From Labyrinthula sp. Ha (lineage: Eukaryota; Sar; Bigyra; Labyrinthulida; Labyrinthulaceae), in the NCBI GenBank assembly GCA_015227615.1, contig JAALGZ010000002.1, forward strand, positions 2,294,001-2,358,000: DNA of 64,000 nt, in the 5' to 3' direction. Shown piece after piece: positions 44,983 through 58,061 of this stretch (positions are counted from its first letter, which is position 1; each line of letters begins with the position of its first letter). Below the pieces are notes generated by a model that was given only the letters and a program-made list of their open reading frames with translations, searched no databases and was not told the DNA's origin. The translations under genes were made by a program, and so were the position numbers.

Positions 44983-45483
44983 GGGGTGCTCTATGAGGAA
45001 AAATATCAAAACTCCAATGATATTATCTAAATTATTGAGATTTTTTTTTGAAGTTTTGATATTCCTGAAATGATATTTGGGTCATATGCCCCAGTGCCAA
45101 TTTATCAAATCTTGTTTGAGTTTTCAAGTTTTAATTGCCTTGAGTTTCAAAATTTTGGGGAATTGCCATTTGTCATTATAGTAGCAGTATGCATATGTTT
45201 CACATAATCATTCCAGCGCAGTTTGGATGATGCAGAAGATGAAGCGTTGGCCAATAGCTCAATTCCCATGAGCTAAAAAAGCTGTCATGGTACTACCATG
45301 ATATACTTGAAAGTGAAAGAGTTAGAAAATATTAAAAAACTAAAAGTATCAAAATATCAAAGAAAGTGGGTCGCATTGCCAAGAAAGCAAATGATACCCA
45401 TAATATTATCAAAACTCACTCGAAATAGAATCAAAGTCCTCAAGACTCGTTTGATATATCATGATTATATCAAACGGCACCCC
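44983..45483. mobile_element. MITE-like element, 501 bp, TA target site
   Basis: The element is flanked by TA on both sides (44981-44982 and 45484-45485) and begins GGGGTGC and ends GCACCCC. Just inside each end, weaker inverted similarity continues: GTTTTGATA...GGGT...TGC on the left matches the reverse complement of the region around 45390-45420 on the right. A near-perfect palindrome, TTTGATATATCATGATTATATCAAA, split by a centre near 45463, sits close to the right end. There is no coding frame. TA duplication and no gene fit a non-autonomous element mobilised by a Tc1/mariner-type transposase, but its tips differ from the 25-kb element. Confidence 0.5.
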
Positions 45484-45485
45484 TA

Positions 45486-48400
45486 GTGTTTAGGGTAAGC
45501 AAAACCCTAATCCTAGATTTCTTACTACAATCATTAGGCTACAGTAGCTTGAGTTGAAGGATCAAGTAAAACACATTCAATGTTAGAAATAGAAATTGAA
45601 TAAAAAAATTCAGCTTTTGAAGTTCTGAAAGCCTTTTCTCCATTCGTTGCACCTTTTTACAATATTTCAAGAGATTTAATTTTTAAGTTTGAGCGCCCTA
45701 TCTTCACTATGAAGCTTAGAAGAGCTATTGGACGAGCATCCCAGGTACGACTTGTAGCTCTGATATACTGTTCTTAAGAGCTAACCAATAGTGATGTTTG
45801 CTCTAAAGGAGGCTAACAAAACACAGTTAATTCAGCTGCAGCAAACTAGCTCTACATTGGTAATGGAAATGAAAGTTTGATTTCCTTCCCCTGATGGAAA
45901 GGTGAGATTAACTTGATTCGTATGGGGTTCTCTTCATAGCTAGAGTACATTTTGGAAAAGAATATAAATAACAGTTTACAAACTCAAAATCTCATATTTC
46001 ATTAGGTTTCTCTCCTCCGGTTGGTTACAGTCTTAGGTAAGATGTAGAATATGTCTTAAATTACCTATTTCTAGAAAAAATAAATCATATGGTCTGTCAG
46101 TATAATATTCAACGCAATGAAGCATTGCTGCAAGAGTAAACCTATTTATCAACACTCGCAGTTTCATACTTTTAACCACAATTTTCAATGGTAAAACTCC
46201 TTATTCCCATTGGTAAAGAAGTACTAATATAAAGGGTTACAGTCAATTCCTATGTTGAACATCAAAAATCATATGCATAAGTTATTCAGTACACCTTGGA
46301 AATCAATGTGTGAAGCAGAATAGTTTCATCAAAAGTATTTGTCAATATCATAATGTACAAACTTTTCTTCCAGCTATAATGATAATCAACAACGAAAAAA
46401 AATTCAGCTATGAAAGCGCCCAATTCATTTTCATGCTTATGCCCTAAGAACAAAACTTCCGTACCGATTCGGGGTGCTTTATGGATGGGTCTATGCTCCC
46501 GATTCCCCCTTCTTGTCGTTTCTCAATCTCAGCGCTTCAGTAATATAACTACAAGCTCAGCAAGAATTATCTGGGTTGCTTTGCATCCAAAGCCAATTCA
46601 CAATTCTAAAATTCTTAAATATAGTTATCAATGATAAATTATCAAAAATGGTAAAATAAATTCTCTGCTAATGTTTTTATATTTGTTACTTCATGCTTTT
46701 AATAATAGTTGCAAAATGAGATATGCAAGAAGAGTACCACAATACTTATTTCCATCATAATACTCTTTGTTTCGAGCAATGGATACAATTGGCGTATCTG
46801 TGTGTATCGGACTGACTTATGGCTGGAACACAGTATTTGAAAACTAGTACATATACTACAAATTAAATCTTCAACAAATTTAATTGTAATTGTTTTTTCA
46901 TATCATCAGAACTACCTCAACATTAATATAAATGCAAGTTTTTCTTAAAATGTCAAAAATGGTTCCTGCAATATGTGTAGAGGAGCAAAGTTTACAATTG
47001 TAAAGAAACAGAACGCCACAGAGATAATTTCCTTGTGAAAATAAAGGCTATTTTAGTTAGGATAGAAGTTACTATTTGACTAATCTTAATATAGCCCAAG
47101 TAGATTGTGTGATTTACCTAAGCAACATAATCTTAAGTTAGAGAAGTAGAACTGAGATTACTCTTTGTTAACTAGATTAACAATTAACTTTGAGATTATT
47201 TACAAGGCTTTATCAAAGCTCAGTAAACCAGATTGGATACATTGAAAAAACCTGCTCTCCCAAAATAGACTTTGTACCTCAGTAGGAATGCGTAAGAAAA
47301 TAACAACTACCAACTTTTAAAATATTGCCAAAAGAGCAACGGAAAATTGAGTTCAACGAATCCTTGATACCTCATACTATATATATATATCTAGGGTTTG
47401 CTGTACTTGAAGTTGATTAAGTACCATTGATATGTAAATTTCTCTATGCTCAGAGAACTAGAAAAACCAGCAGGAGTGCATGGATTCTCAACTATGTAAT
47501 ATAGTCTAGACTAGGATTGAAACTCCATGAGCAGGATAAGGATGCACTTAGTGTTATTTTTAAGAACTTAAACTAGTTTTTTGTTGATAATCGTCTCTAA
47601 TTATATGATTTTATGATCATATTGAATTATAAATTATATCAAGTTAAATATCAAAATGAATCAGAATCAGTAGGTATAGGTCAAGATTCTTATATTTATT
47701 TCAACAATCAAAACTACAATAAGGATCATTAGAGTAATCCTATTTATAATGATAATCTATGCTTAGGGGAGACTCATGAGGGCAGATTACCATTCTCAAA
47801 GTCTTTATTTGTGCCATTTCAGTGGCCTTGACATCCCTGAATAGATAAATACATAGATAAATTCCTTTAAATAAAACCCTTGCTTTTACGCAATATGTGT
47901 TTTTTATTAGAAAAAACATTTTACTTTCAAATTTGGTAGCGCTCTTGCAGAAGTACGCTTGGTATATTATTCGAAATAATTAACATGAACAACTCCGAGC
48001 AATTGGGCTTAGGCAATCAGAAAAGTCTCTTGGGAGAATATCCGTTACTCAGGTAATTGAGTTAGTACAGAAACTTTCACGTGAGATCTATAGATGAGCA
48101 TTTGCAATAATTCGCAGCTGTTGTTGATAACTACAACACATTCTGACAACAGCAACTATGATTGCAGTACGCCGTTAAAGTAGAGAAAGAGGAAAGGAGG
48201 CATATAATGACATGTATTGGATTGCTGCATGCGTAATGTAAACTCAATAGCATACTTGGATTTGCATCTGGAATTAAATTCGGCATTTAATTTTCATACG
48301 AGTAACAGTGCATATAACAGTTGATAAAAACTTTACTTGCAGCATATATTGAGCAGCAAAGATCTTGAGCAAGATGAGGTCAATCTAATAAGATAATCAA

Positions 48401-50099
48401 GCAAAAAGAAACCTAAATTTAAATTGGTTAAAGCTTTGTATTTTACAAGTCTGAATGATGAGGCTGAGGTTGGTATTTGCAGAGATACAACAAAGTAGTG
48501 ACCTTGAACCTAGTCTCGTGTGACATAAGACTCTCTTTAAAAATTCTTATCGGCCACTACAATAATACTCTAATGACCTCCCCGACAAGCTGTAAAAGTC
48601 CTCGCCAATCCTCATAAACATGATCACTCCCACCTCATCCGGAAGACTAATAAATGAATGCTCTCATTAATTGAAAGTAAGATAAAACTATATGATCCTG
48701 GTACTCAGAAATTGTGCAAGAACTTGTAGACATTCATTAATCAATGTAAAGTCTAGAAGAATGAGAAATCGCCCCTGGTTAATCAGCTATAAGCACAACA
48801 AACGGGTAGATGTAAACAGTGCCAGATGAATGGCAACAGTTACTAATAGCTTTGAGAAGTCATTTTCTTGTTGTTGTTGCAACATTGATATGGATTTCTA
48901 TTGGATATAGGACATCTTAATTTTTTTATCATCACTTAGTTGATCTAGCTGAACCTTTGGAGTCAATCTTGTTCATTTGATTCAAATTTATGTAGGAATC
49001 CTGAGCAATTGAGGGAATCTGCTACAGATTGTGCTCCAGATCACTAAGCAAAATCTTTGGTCAGAATCTCCCTCCATTGGGTCAAGGAAACAGTGCAGAT
49101 AACCCTTGATTTGAAGACAAACGACCATTGAGACTCGCCAATTTGTATACACGATGCATTCTCTGCTCAATATTCTTGTTGAACATGGCAGCTTATCACA
49201 CCAGAAACTAGACAGTTTGAGTCTTCCATGAAAACCGCGATTTGGCTTAACTTTCTACTTTATTCTGCAATAGATACTTAACAGGAAAACAGAATGCTGG
49301 AGTGTCTATATTAATTGCGGCTTTTAATCTGTTTGCCAGTGCCCATCATGCTACCATTCACTTCTCCTTTGCGCTTAAGAGTAACAAGGAACTGGTTAAA
49401 GATCCATAAACTATAATAAACTGCAACGAGTACAGACAAGTATAATAACTAAGTGATTCCTAAAGCGTAAAGGTCGTGGTTTCTGAATTTCTAGTGTCTA
49501 AGAACAGAAAAATCATGCAAGGTTCTTTATGTTGTGCACTTTATCATAAGCAAAACATTCTAGAAGCTACAATCTTGGTTTAATTGTGATAAACAAAAAC
49601 GAGTTCTGCTGCTGATGATGCTTTAGTAGTTAACTGGGCTATCTGGCCTAACCTTTTGCAATACATGTGATCTTAACTCCCAAGTACTTACTCGCTGCGG
49701 ATATTTTTATTCGGAAGTGTGACAGGATCTTGAAATCTTATTGGTTATTGATAGTGCTTGTAACAAGGGGTTTGACAATTCCACAAAATCCAAACCAGAT
49801 TATAATCTGAAAATCAAGACATGACAGAAATCATGCAGGCCAGATGAAGGGGTTTCATGTGCTTATCTGGACTTCCTTAGGAGGTTAATCTGGGTCTATT
49901 GGATGCTATTGAGGTTTTCTAGACGACTTGAGCAGGATTTTGAGCAACGTATCATGATGTAGTTGTTCCCTTCTTCTGGTGTATCTAACGTCTTGAACAA
50001 GTTCGTAGAAGGCTGGGTACTTAGCTCGTGTGCATGCTCTTGGTGTTTGAAGGTGCAGGATAGCTACGTATAAGTGTTTAGCAGGTGATTAGAGGCATT
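45486..50099. other. 4.6-kb gene-free stretch upstream of LINE
   Basis: No gene could be supported. From about 49.8 kb the sequence becomes richer in G+C, and this part may already belong to the 5' untranslated region of the LINE. An (AT)n run occurs near 47380. Confidence 0.4.
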
Positions 50100-53000
50100 A
50101 TTAGAGTTTTCTGGTTCTTCGATGTTTGACTGGGGGGCTGGGATTGGTTCTTTATATTGTACAGAAGGGACAGCTGGTGATCATGGTCTTTGTTCTGGAC
50201 AAAATTTTGGGCAAGAAGCAAGAAAAACAGTTATATGTCCTTGCCTCAACGGAACTGCTCGACTCCGACCTCCACGGAGGGCCTAGAGTGTGCGAGTCAG
50301 CGCGAACAGAGGCTACTTGTAGTTTCTGTGAACGTAGGTGGTCTTACTACAACAAAACTTAACCTTTTAGAAGAAAAAACTCAGCAACTGTCAATTTTGA
50401 TGTTGCAAGAGTTACACGAATCAGGCTACAAGATGTTAACGGAAAGGGTGAAAGTCAGCAGCAGCAAAGGTAAGTGGTTTTTCTCAAAACCGCCTACTGG
50501 AGCTGCAGGAGTAGTGACCTACTTGGCTGAAGAGCTTGCTTGCAACGTTTCTACAGTTCAAAGTACTACCGACAGGATCCTGAAAGTAGTTCTCCAAGGC
50601 ACCGGCAAGAAAAAGATTAATGTAGTGAACTGCTACGCTCCACACTGTGGACTAGGCAGAGAATCCTACAGAAACTTCCTGAAAGAGTTGAGTGTGGTAA
50701 CAAGGAACCTGAACAAGAGAAGGATGTTACTTTTAGGTGGTGATTCCAATGCACAAGTGAATAGAACGACGCTGAAGAAGGAGGGTAAGCTGGGGTTCTC
50801 AAAAAGAAGCAATGCGAATGGAAAACTACTAGAAAATTGGTTAAGGATTAAAGGGTATTCGATTGTTAATCACAGGCATGCAACTGGGAAGAAGGGAGCG
50901 AAAAAACATGGAACATTCTATTCCCGATATGATAATACGGATATATCGGAAATCGACTTCTTCATCACCAACAAACCAGAAAGAATTTACCTGTTCAAAC
51001 CAAGACGAGACATCAGTAACTGGATCTAGTAGAAAGAGAAGTTTTACCACGTTGCTATTATGGTGGAGCTGAGGAAATTCCAAAGAGGCAAAAAAAGATG
51101 GGAAAAAACGCCCCGGAAAAATCTCTCCCAACTCCTCTTGAACAAGTAACTTGCACAACAACTGGATCACAAGATTACTCTAGAACTCCTAAAGCTAAAT
51201 GAGGAAGAAAGAGGTTACGAAACCTTGACGCAGATTGTTCCAAAGCTGGTAAAAGACCTTGTACCTGAGCAGAGCAACAACACGGTAGAGCAAAGAACAT
51301 CCGATCAAACACGAGAACTGCTACGAAGGAAGAACTCACTCTGGGATACATCCACAGTGGGAGAAAGGAAGGAGCTCACCAACGCAGTAAAAAGAAGTGC
51401 AAGGAAAGACAAAATAAACTGGTACATTGAAACTGCTAGTAAAATACAGTCCCTGTTTCAGCAAAACCGCACAAGAGAAGCATACTCACTGCCGAATCTA
51501 GCAAAGCCAACAGCCAAAACCTATGCCCGGATCACTAAAGATGACAAAGGAAATAAAGTAGATACGTTCCAGAGGTTGAAAATACTCAGTGACTATATAG
51601 CCAGTCAACAACTCCCACCAATACCAAAAATACACTTGACTCAAGATGAAAGGGTGCATTACTGTAGACCAATATATGAACCGGCTCCAGAAGAACACAT
51701 AAACTCAAATCCTCCGCTAATGGATGAAGTCATGGTATGCATAAGACAACTAAAGAATAACCGTGCCACAGGTGTTGATTGCATCAACAACGAAGTGTTG
51801 AAAGCATCATCAGCTGTTCAGAAAATTTTACTAAGAGAAATCCAAGAGTTCTTCAGGAAAACACCATTTAGCCATAGAATGAAGAAACAGTTCTGCCTTG
51901 GGAAAATCATTCATATCTACAAACAAAAAGGAGAAAAGAATTTACCTGGATCATACAGGCCCATAGCACTCTTGAACACAGCTTTCAAATTGACAACGAA
52001 GATAATCCCCAACCGACTTCAACCAATTATCAATAAACTACCTTCTTATCAAGCAGGTTTTAGATCAGGTCACTCCACAATAAACAAGATCGAGATCCTA
52101 AACAATATTGTGAAGAAAAAACTGCTGCAGAACACAAAACTGAAACTTCTCTTCATTGACTTTCAAAAGGCTTTTGACTCAGTCAACCATGACTTCATAC
52201 AATTATCGTTGAAGGAGCATGGAGTGCCTAGCAAACTCAGGAAACTCATCCGGGTATTATATAAAAATGCTACAGTCAAAGTCTCAGAAGGGAAACATCT
52301 GTCCAAAACGGTACACTTGAGAAGAGGAGTGCTTCAAGGAGACTCACTCTCTCCTGCTATATTCATATTGGTGTTGAACTCTACAATAAAAAGAATATAT
52401 AAAAATACCTTAGCAAACGTAGAAGTAGCAGGAAACATTTTCAACTACCTCGCTTTTGCGGATGACTTGGTTGCACTTTGTGAAAACAACAACCGAATAA
52501 GTTCCTTCATTGAGCAACTTTACAAACTGGAATCTCTCTCTGACCTAAGAATAAACTTAAGTAAAACAAAAATACTATTAACAGATGAAGGATATTCTTT
52601 GACAGGACAGATACCGGATAAAACCATAAATAAACTTCTCACCAACTTTTTCTGCGAAAAGTGCCAAAGATACTTCCATCGAGAGAAGTCTCTAAAGGCA
52701 CACCTTAGAAGCCGATTCTGCGATGGAACTCTAAACCGAAGAAGAGCAGGAACGTTAGCTGTCAAAGATACCAAATATATTGTCCAAAAGATGCTGCAGC
52801 CAGTTGCGGAACCAATATCAGTGCTAGGAGAAGAAGTCCAACCAGTTAAGGAAATGAAATATCTAGGCGCGGTCTTTAACTCCACTGGAATAGCGCAGGA
52901 ACATGTGCTGTCCAACCTGGACAAGTGCGAAGCGAGACTCACTAAATACAGGGACATACTCTCGAGCAACACTCTGACCAAAAAAGTGAAGAGACAACTA

Positions 53001-53998
53001 GCACGCAGCATGGTCTTAGCTCCTGGAATATATAACCTCGGCAACTGGCCCCTAAACAGTGAAATAAAGAAAAAACTAAACTTCTTGACGAGAAAAATAA
53101 ACTCCATCTTGAACAACGTGCCAATCCAAGAATACAGGTTCTGTGAAGGTGACTTGGACATCCAGAAGATTCTACTTGAGCAGAGAAGAAAATATGTAGA
53201 TGCAGACGATGCAGCAGCTGACAGACAAATTCATATTCTTCGAGAAGCTGGAATAAACAACCATCTAGAACCGAAAGACCCAAAATATATATCTCCCACT
53301 GAAGCATGTCGGAAACTTGGTCTAGAAGAAGAAGAAGATATCGATCCTGTGCCGCCCATCCAGGATCCACCAAACCACGGACCACCCCAACCAATACGTC
53401 TAAGAAGAACCTACAACGTACCGGGCACAGGATCAAGAACAACAAGCAGAGAAAACTATCTGGAACAAGCAGCGAGATACCGTGGAACTGCACCAGCTAG
53501 AATAAACCCCTTGACCTATGTAAGCGAACTTCTTGGACTCACTGGAAAATCCTGAATTTGGAACCCGAACATTTAGCAACTGCATCTAAAAAATATTACA
53601 ACCCCAGCCAATAAATGGAACACAGCTCCCTTCTCCCTTAAGATACAGCCTGAATGGATCTCCCTAACTCCATCCCAACCCAAAACAGCCAAAACACCCA
53701 AACAACCAGAATCCACATCCTGACCCAGAAACCAGCCAAAACTCTGTCGATACACCTCCCTGGAACCCCTAAGAGTTATGGAAAGCAAGAATACACCGTT
53801 CACGACCTTGGATCAACCCCATCTAAAACCCCGATGTAACAGAAACCTTCAGAACACTCAGATTACCACCTTCTGGACAAAATCAGCTCAAATCGTTTCA
53901 AAACTTGTTCAAACATTCATCATATGCTTCATTGTAACCCTCAGGAACGTTATCGACACTTTCTATCGTCTGCTTCGGCCTTCTTGGCTCGGCGGATA
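50100..53998 (+). mobile_element. Non-LTR retrotransposon (APE-type LINE)
   Basis: A LINE with an apurinic-type endonuclease followed by reverse transcriptase on one frame. Both boundaries are approximate: the left one is placed where G+C rises and before the long frame, and the right one after the 3' untranslated sequence ending near CTCGGCGGATAA. No target-site duplication or poly-A tail could be identified, so 5' truncation is possible. The base composition (noticeably higher G+C) contrasts with the AT-rich host genes. It lies about 650 bp upstream of the kinase/armadillo gene on the same strand. Confidence 0.85.
50235..53555 (+). pseudogene. LINE ORF2-type polyprotein: endonuclease + reverse transcriptase
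   Basis: From the first ATG the frame is open for 264 codons, then carries three in-frame stops (TAG TAG at 51027-51032 and TAA at 51147) before a further 802 open codons. The endonuclease shows SVNVGGL, MLQELHESG (catalytic Glu), VVNCYAPH, LLGGDSNAQV, and IDFFIT; a final YHVAI lies just past the tandem stops. The reverse transcriptase has the fingers segment NRATGVDCINNE, SYRPIALLNTAFKL, YQAGFRSGHST, LLFIDFQKAFDSVNHD, RRGVLQGDSLSPAIF and the active-site box YLAFADDLV (52455-52466). A C2HC zinc finger of C2H2 type follows at 52653-52721, between the palm and the YLGAVFNSTG thumb motif. Only three disablements imply recent activity. Confidence 0.85.
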
Positions 53999-54658
53999 AA
54001 GATTTCAATCCTTTTGCAATTTTTGATTGATTTAGGATTGAGATTTTGGGAAATCAACATTTTGGGAAATCAAGTATGAATAATCTAGAGTAATGCAACC
54101 TTGGGCGAATGAAATCAGGTATCCTGAGAAACTGACCAATAAGAACCAGAGAAAAGAACAAGATATTGATAGTAACAAGAAGCATAGTAAGTAGTATAAC
54201 CAAACTTCGATAGGTTAAGAGCGTAGTAAGTACCAGGCTCGTAGAAGGTTAGGCCACTAGGCCCAATTAATCCTTAAATAACTAACTAACTGTTCTGGAC
54301 AATCAAGCTTTACTGTGTTGTTCAAGGTTCGCAGTTTTTACCTGTTTTGGTATGTTTCTTGCACTTGGTATATGAGTTATAGATAGAAACTAGTTCTGAG
54401 TTCAAAGTTCTTAAGGGAGTTCATTGAGCTATATAGCCTAACCTTGCCGCAATAAAACTAGTTCTGAATAAACTTTTTTGTTTTGATAATTTTGGGCAAT
54501 TTAATGTACTGCAGTTTTTGCACCAATTAACTAGATGGCTTAAAAAGAGTCGGTACAATATTTTTTTCTTTCCCCAACTAATTCAAAAGCCGAAAGTTCC
54601 GTCTACTTTGGGCCATATAACCATTTTATTTATCAAAAGAAGAGACAACGAAAATACG
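53999..54658. other. Spacer between LINE and kinase/armadillo gene
   Basis: No gene. It contains a two-copy direct repeat of TTTTGGGAAATCAA (about 54046-54074) just beyond the LINE end, possibly related to the LINE tail, and two copies of AACTAGTTCTGA (54389 and 54459). The presumed promoter of the downstream gene is here, but no CATTACC motif was found. Confidence 0.4.
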
Positions 54659-57600
54659 ATGAGCTCCTCTAACTTAAATTTGATTCATGATATTCAAGGT
54701 CTTATTGGTAGAATGCTGATGGCAAAACATGATGACAGCCATCGGTTTCAACGAATGGACTACTGTATATAAATTTCATTCCTTTTCTTTCCTTATTTCT
54801 ATTCTTTTTTTGCCGTTCGCTTTCTTAACTTCTTCTAAGTAACGTAATGTTTAGGCATTTTGTCAAACCACTTGAGATGCTTAAGTAGAAACCTTGATTA
54901 TCATGAAAAAATTCTTCAATTTGCACGTGATAACCCTTTGCAACCAGATCAGCAGTTATCGCTTGAAACCCATCTCTACAAAGTTAAACACGATTTACTT
55001 CCGCTTTGCCACAACAGCGAAGAGAAGGGGGAACCTCCAGAAACTGACAGCCAACTTGCTGCATATAAATTATTAAGAACACTTTTGACACTCCCGAAAC
55101 ATCGAGATAACTTAACACAGAATATTGATGTACTGCGTGAGTTTGTCCAGACTCAAGACAACGGGCAAGATAACCCTCTTAGACTTTCGGAGCGAGATAT
55201 TCATTATGATACAAGAGAGATTCAACAAGTATTTTCATATGCATGGATGCTCCAGGGAAATTTTAGATACGCGTTTACGAGACGTGGAAATGTTGGACAA
55301 GCTCTAGAAGGGTTGAACAGCATCTTCGGATCTTTTGAGTTTAATAATGGGGAGTTTGATATTAGAAGATGGCCTTCTTTTCAGAAAGAGATGTTGAGAT
55401 CTGTTGATGCAGTTATTTTTTCTTTTTTTGAGAGAGAACCTAAAAAGACAGATAGCCCAAGAACTGATTTAACTGCTTCTCGAAAGCCCTTGGGTGAAGG
55501 CGCTTGGGGAAAAGTTTATAATGGATACCTTGTAAATAATGAAGTTGCGTTTAAAGTGCTGAAGTTTGATAGGTTGTTTTCCAGAGTTGGACCTAATTCA
55601 AGAAATGAGTTATATCAAGAGCTTAATCAGTTACTTAATTTGCGAGAACACCCTAATCTGATAAGATATTATCAAATTTATATCCCTAGTAGGGAGAATA
55701 CAAAGGTTAAGGGTGAGGGAAGTTTGAAACTTGTTATGGAAAGAATGTTTACAAGTCTGGACCAAGTGGTTCAGCAGGAAGGTGGATTCAATGTTGTTGG
55801 AACCTTAACCATAGTGTCACAAATTTTAAATGCGCTGTCATACTTGCACTCTGCCTTTGTTTTGCACGGAGATTTGAAACTAAAGTCAATCTTGCTAAAT
55901 AATCTTTTCCTTACTGGTGCTTTTCAGCAAGATGCAAAGAAGATTGTGGTAAAAGTTACTGATTATGGTTTGAATTCCTTGAGGAGAGAGTTGAGCGGGA
56001 GCAACCAAAATCTTCCTTTGAATACAAAGAAAGATATATATGACCTGGGTAAAATAATTAAAGTGCTGGATCGTACAAAAGTTCTGAAGAAGATATGGGA
56101 GAGATGTCTAGGCGCAGCTACAACTAGGCCAAGTGTGGATGAACTTTTTAAGGAGGTTGAGGCCGAGAAGGAAAGGCAACGACGTCAAGGTCCTGCTGTT
56201 CCATCCTCTAATAACAGGGAGTACAAAAGCTCATCCCGAAATAAATCTCTTCAGTCTCCGGGTCAAGGATTCACGAGCTTGGCAGATCGTAAAGTGAAGC
56301 AGGTTGGATTTGGTGGAAATATGTCTGTAGGAGGTGGGAGCAAGGTATCTAATAGCAGACTTTCACAGAGTTTTGACAGAAGATCTTATAACTTTCAGCA
56401 GCATACTTCACAAAGAATTACTCAAAGGAGTACCTCAATGAGAAACAGTGTGGTTTTTCAACCTCATATGAAAGCAAGATTTAGCTTTTTAGAAACAATT
56501 GATGGGGAAACTGACATCGACATTGCAGCAAAGGTTGTGAAAGTTGCAAGATTTTTCCCCGAAGATTCAGAACTTCAGTTACGTTGCTTGAATGCAGTTA
56601 GAGTGTTAGCAAGCATTCCTGAAGAGGAGGACAGACCTGATAAGTTGTTGCGAATGGGGGCTGGTAAGATAGCTTTAATAGCATTGCAAAATCACAAAGA
56701 AGAAGCAGCTGTAGTTGAGTCGGCTGCTAAAGTAATCAGTATGCTGTGTTACTCAGTAAGAGTTGATCCAGAGGCCAACGCTAGAGCGATGATGAACTAT
56801 GGGGCTGTAGATTGTTTGATTACGGCTTTCAACCAGAAAAATGTGGAAGACTATGTAGTTGTAGGTTTGATACAAGCTGTGAATGCTCTTCACAACGGTG
56901 ATGTTGATATGGCTGAAGCTTTCGCAAGAAGAGGAATGTCAGGTTGCTTCGACAATATTCTAGATAATTTTGCTGACAACGTGCCTGTGCTAAGAGAACT
57001 GGGAGTGGCAGCTTATCTTCTTACGTCTGGTATTCACTTTTTTATGTTTTATGTATAGGTTTAAACCAATATACAGCAGATAATCCGACTCAAACGTTGG
57101 ACTATCACCTTGCAAAATTTCCAAAGGACCAAGTTAGAAATATTAGATATATTGAGGAAAATAATTTGGTGCTAGACTTTTTCGAGTTCAACTTTCCTAA
57201 GCGTTATTGTGAGATATTAGGAAAGCTGAAAGGTTCTACTGCATATAATGGGCTTCTAGTAGATACTATTACAATCTGTGAAGCTGCCCTGTATAGGCGA
57301 CAGGTAAAATTGGACTTAAGAGGGTTGAGATTTTTGGAGATTGGAGTCTTAGAATTAATAACCGAAGTTATAATGCAATCTAAACCAAAGAAGAAAGGAA
57401 AGAATCAAGATCATGAACATATTCCTGAACTTATTGAGATTAGTCTTAAATTTTTTGCTAACCTTGCTGCCCGAAAAAAATTACATGGCAGAATATATAA
57501 GAGGTTGCTACAAGCAAAAAAGAAAACCAAGACAAATTTTGGTGAAGGTTTGAAGCAAATCTTACAACAGTATCAAGATGAAAGTGATGAAGATATTCAT

Positions 57601-57858
57601 TTCTTTGCATTTTGCCTTATAAATGAGTTTGTTATGGCCAAGAAGACAAACTGTTTGGGTATGGCTAATAAGGGAAGCTTTAAATTCTTTTCACAAGGTG
57701 AAGTATTGAAGATGATAAAGAATTCTAGAGCTGTATTTGAAAGCTCTGACAAGCTAAGGGCAATAAATAACGACTTGAAGCGTGCGTATAAAGGAGAAAT
57801 TCATACTAGAAAGGAGGGCCAATCCTATGGATACTTCCCTTGTGCTGCAGCTTCATAG
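54659..57858 (+). CDS. Helical domain + kinase-like + armadillo-like protein, paralog C
   Basis: Proposed exons 54659-54764, 54855-57029 and 57059-57858 give 1026 residues. The second intron is 29 nt and sits where paralogs A and B have theirs. The first would be 90 nt and pyrimidine-rich; without it the frame has no ATG. Residues 1 to about 230 are helical. A kinase-like domain (about 243-455) has PLGEGAWGKVYNG, a beta-3 lysine in VAFKVLKF, HGDLKLKS at the catalytic loop (the metal-binding Asn is Ser), DYG for DFG, no APE motif and a very short activation segment. This points to a pseudokinase or a weak kinase. Residues about 490-1026 match paralogs A and B, ending YFPCAAAS. The order helical domain then pseudokinase recalls MLKL; an N-terminal homology is not proven. 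It lies next to an LRR gene. Confidence 0.82.
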
Positions 57859-58061
57859 CCGGTGTTAGAAAGTGTCAGGGTCTAAATTTTGTAAGTATTA
57901 ACCTCACTCCGCGGTATCTACATTTACTCTTTGCATGTGATATTTTTTGTGGACAACCAGATTTTAATAGAACTGCACACTTTCTTTTGCAATGAAAAGA
58001 CTAGCATTGAGTTTGGTAACTTCAACAAACCGTCCTCAGGCTAAGAAAAATAAAGGATATT

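Noticed and set aside
51027-51149. Stop-codon reassignment (TAG/TAA read as Gln)
   Set aside because: Recognised host genes end normally at TAA, TAG and TGA with correct family lengths; the LINE stops are simpler as mutations.
52520-53493. Antisense frames of up to 213 codons inside the LINE
   Set aside because: They lie opposite conserved reverse-transcriptase sequence and have no protein character.
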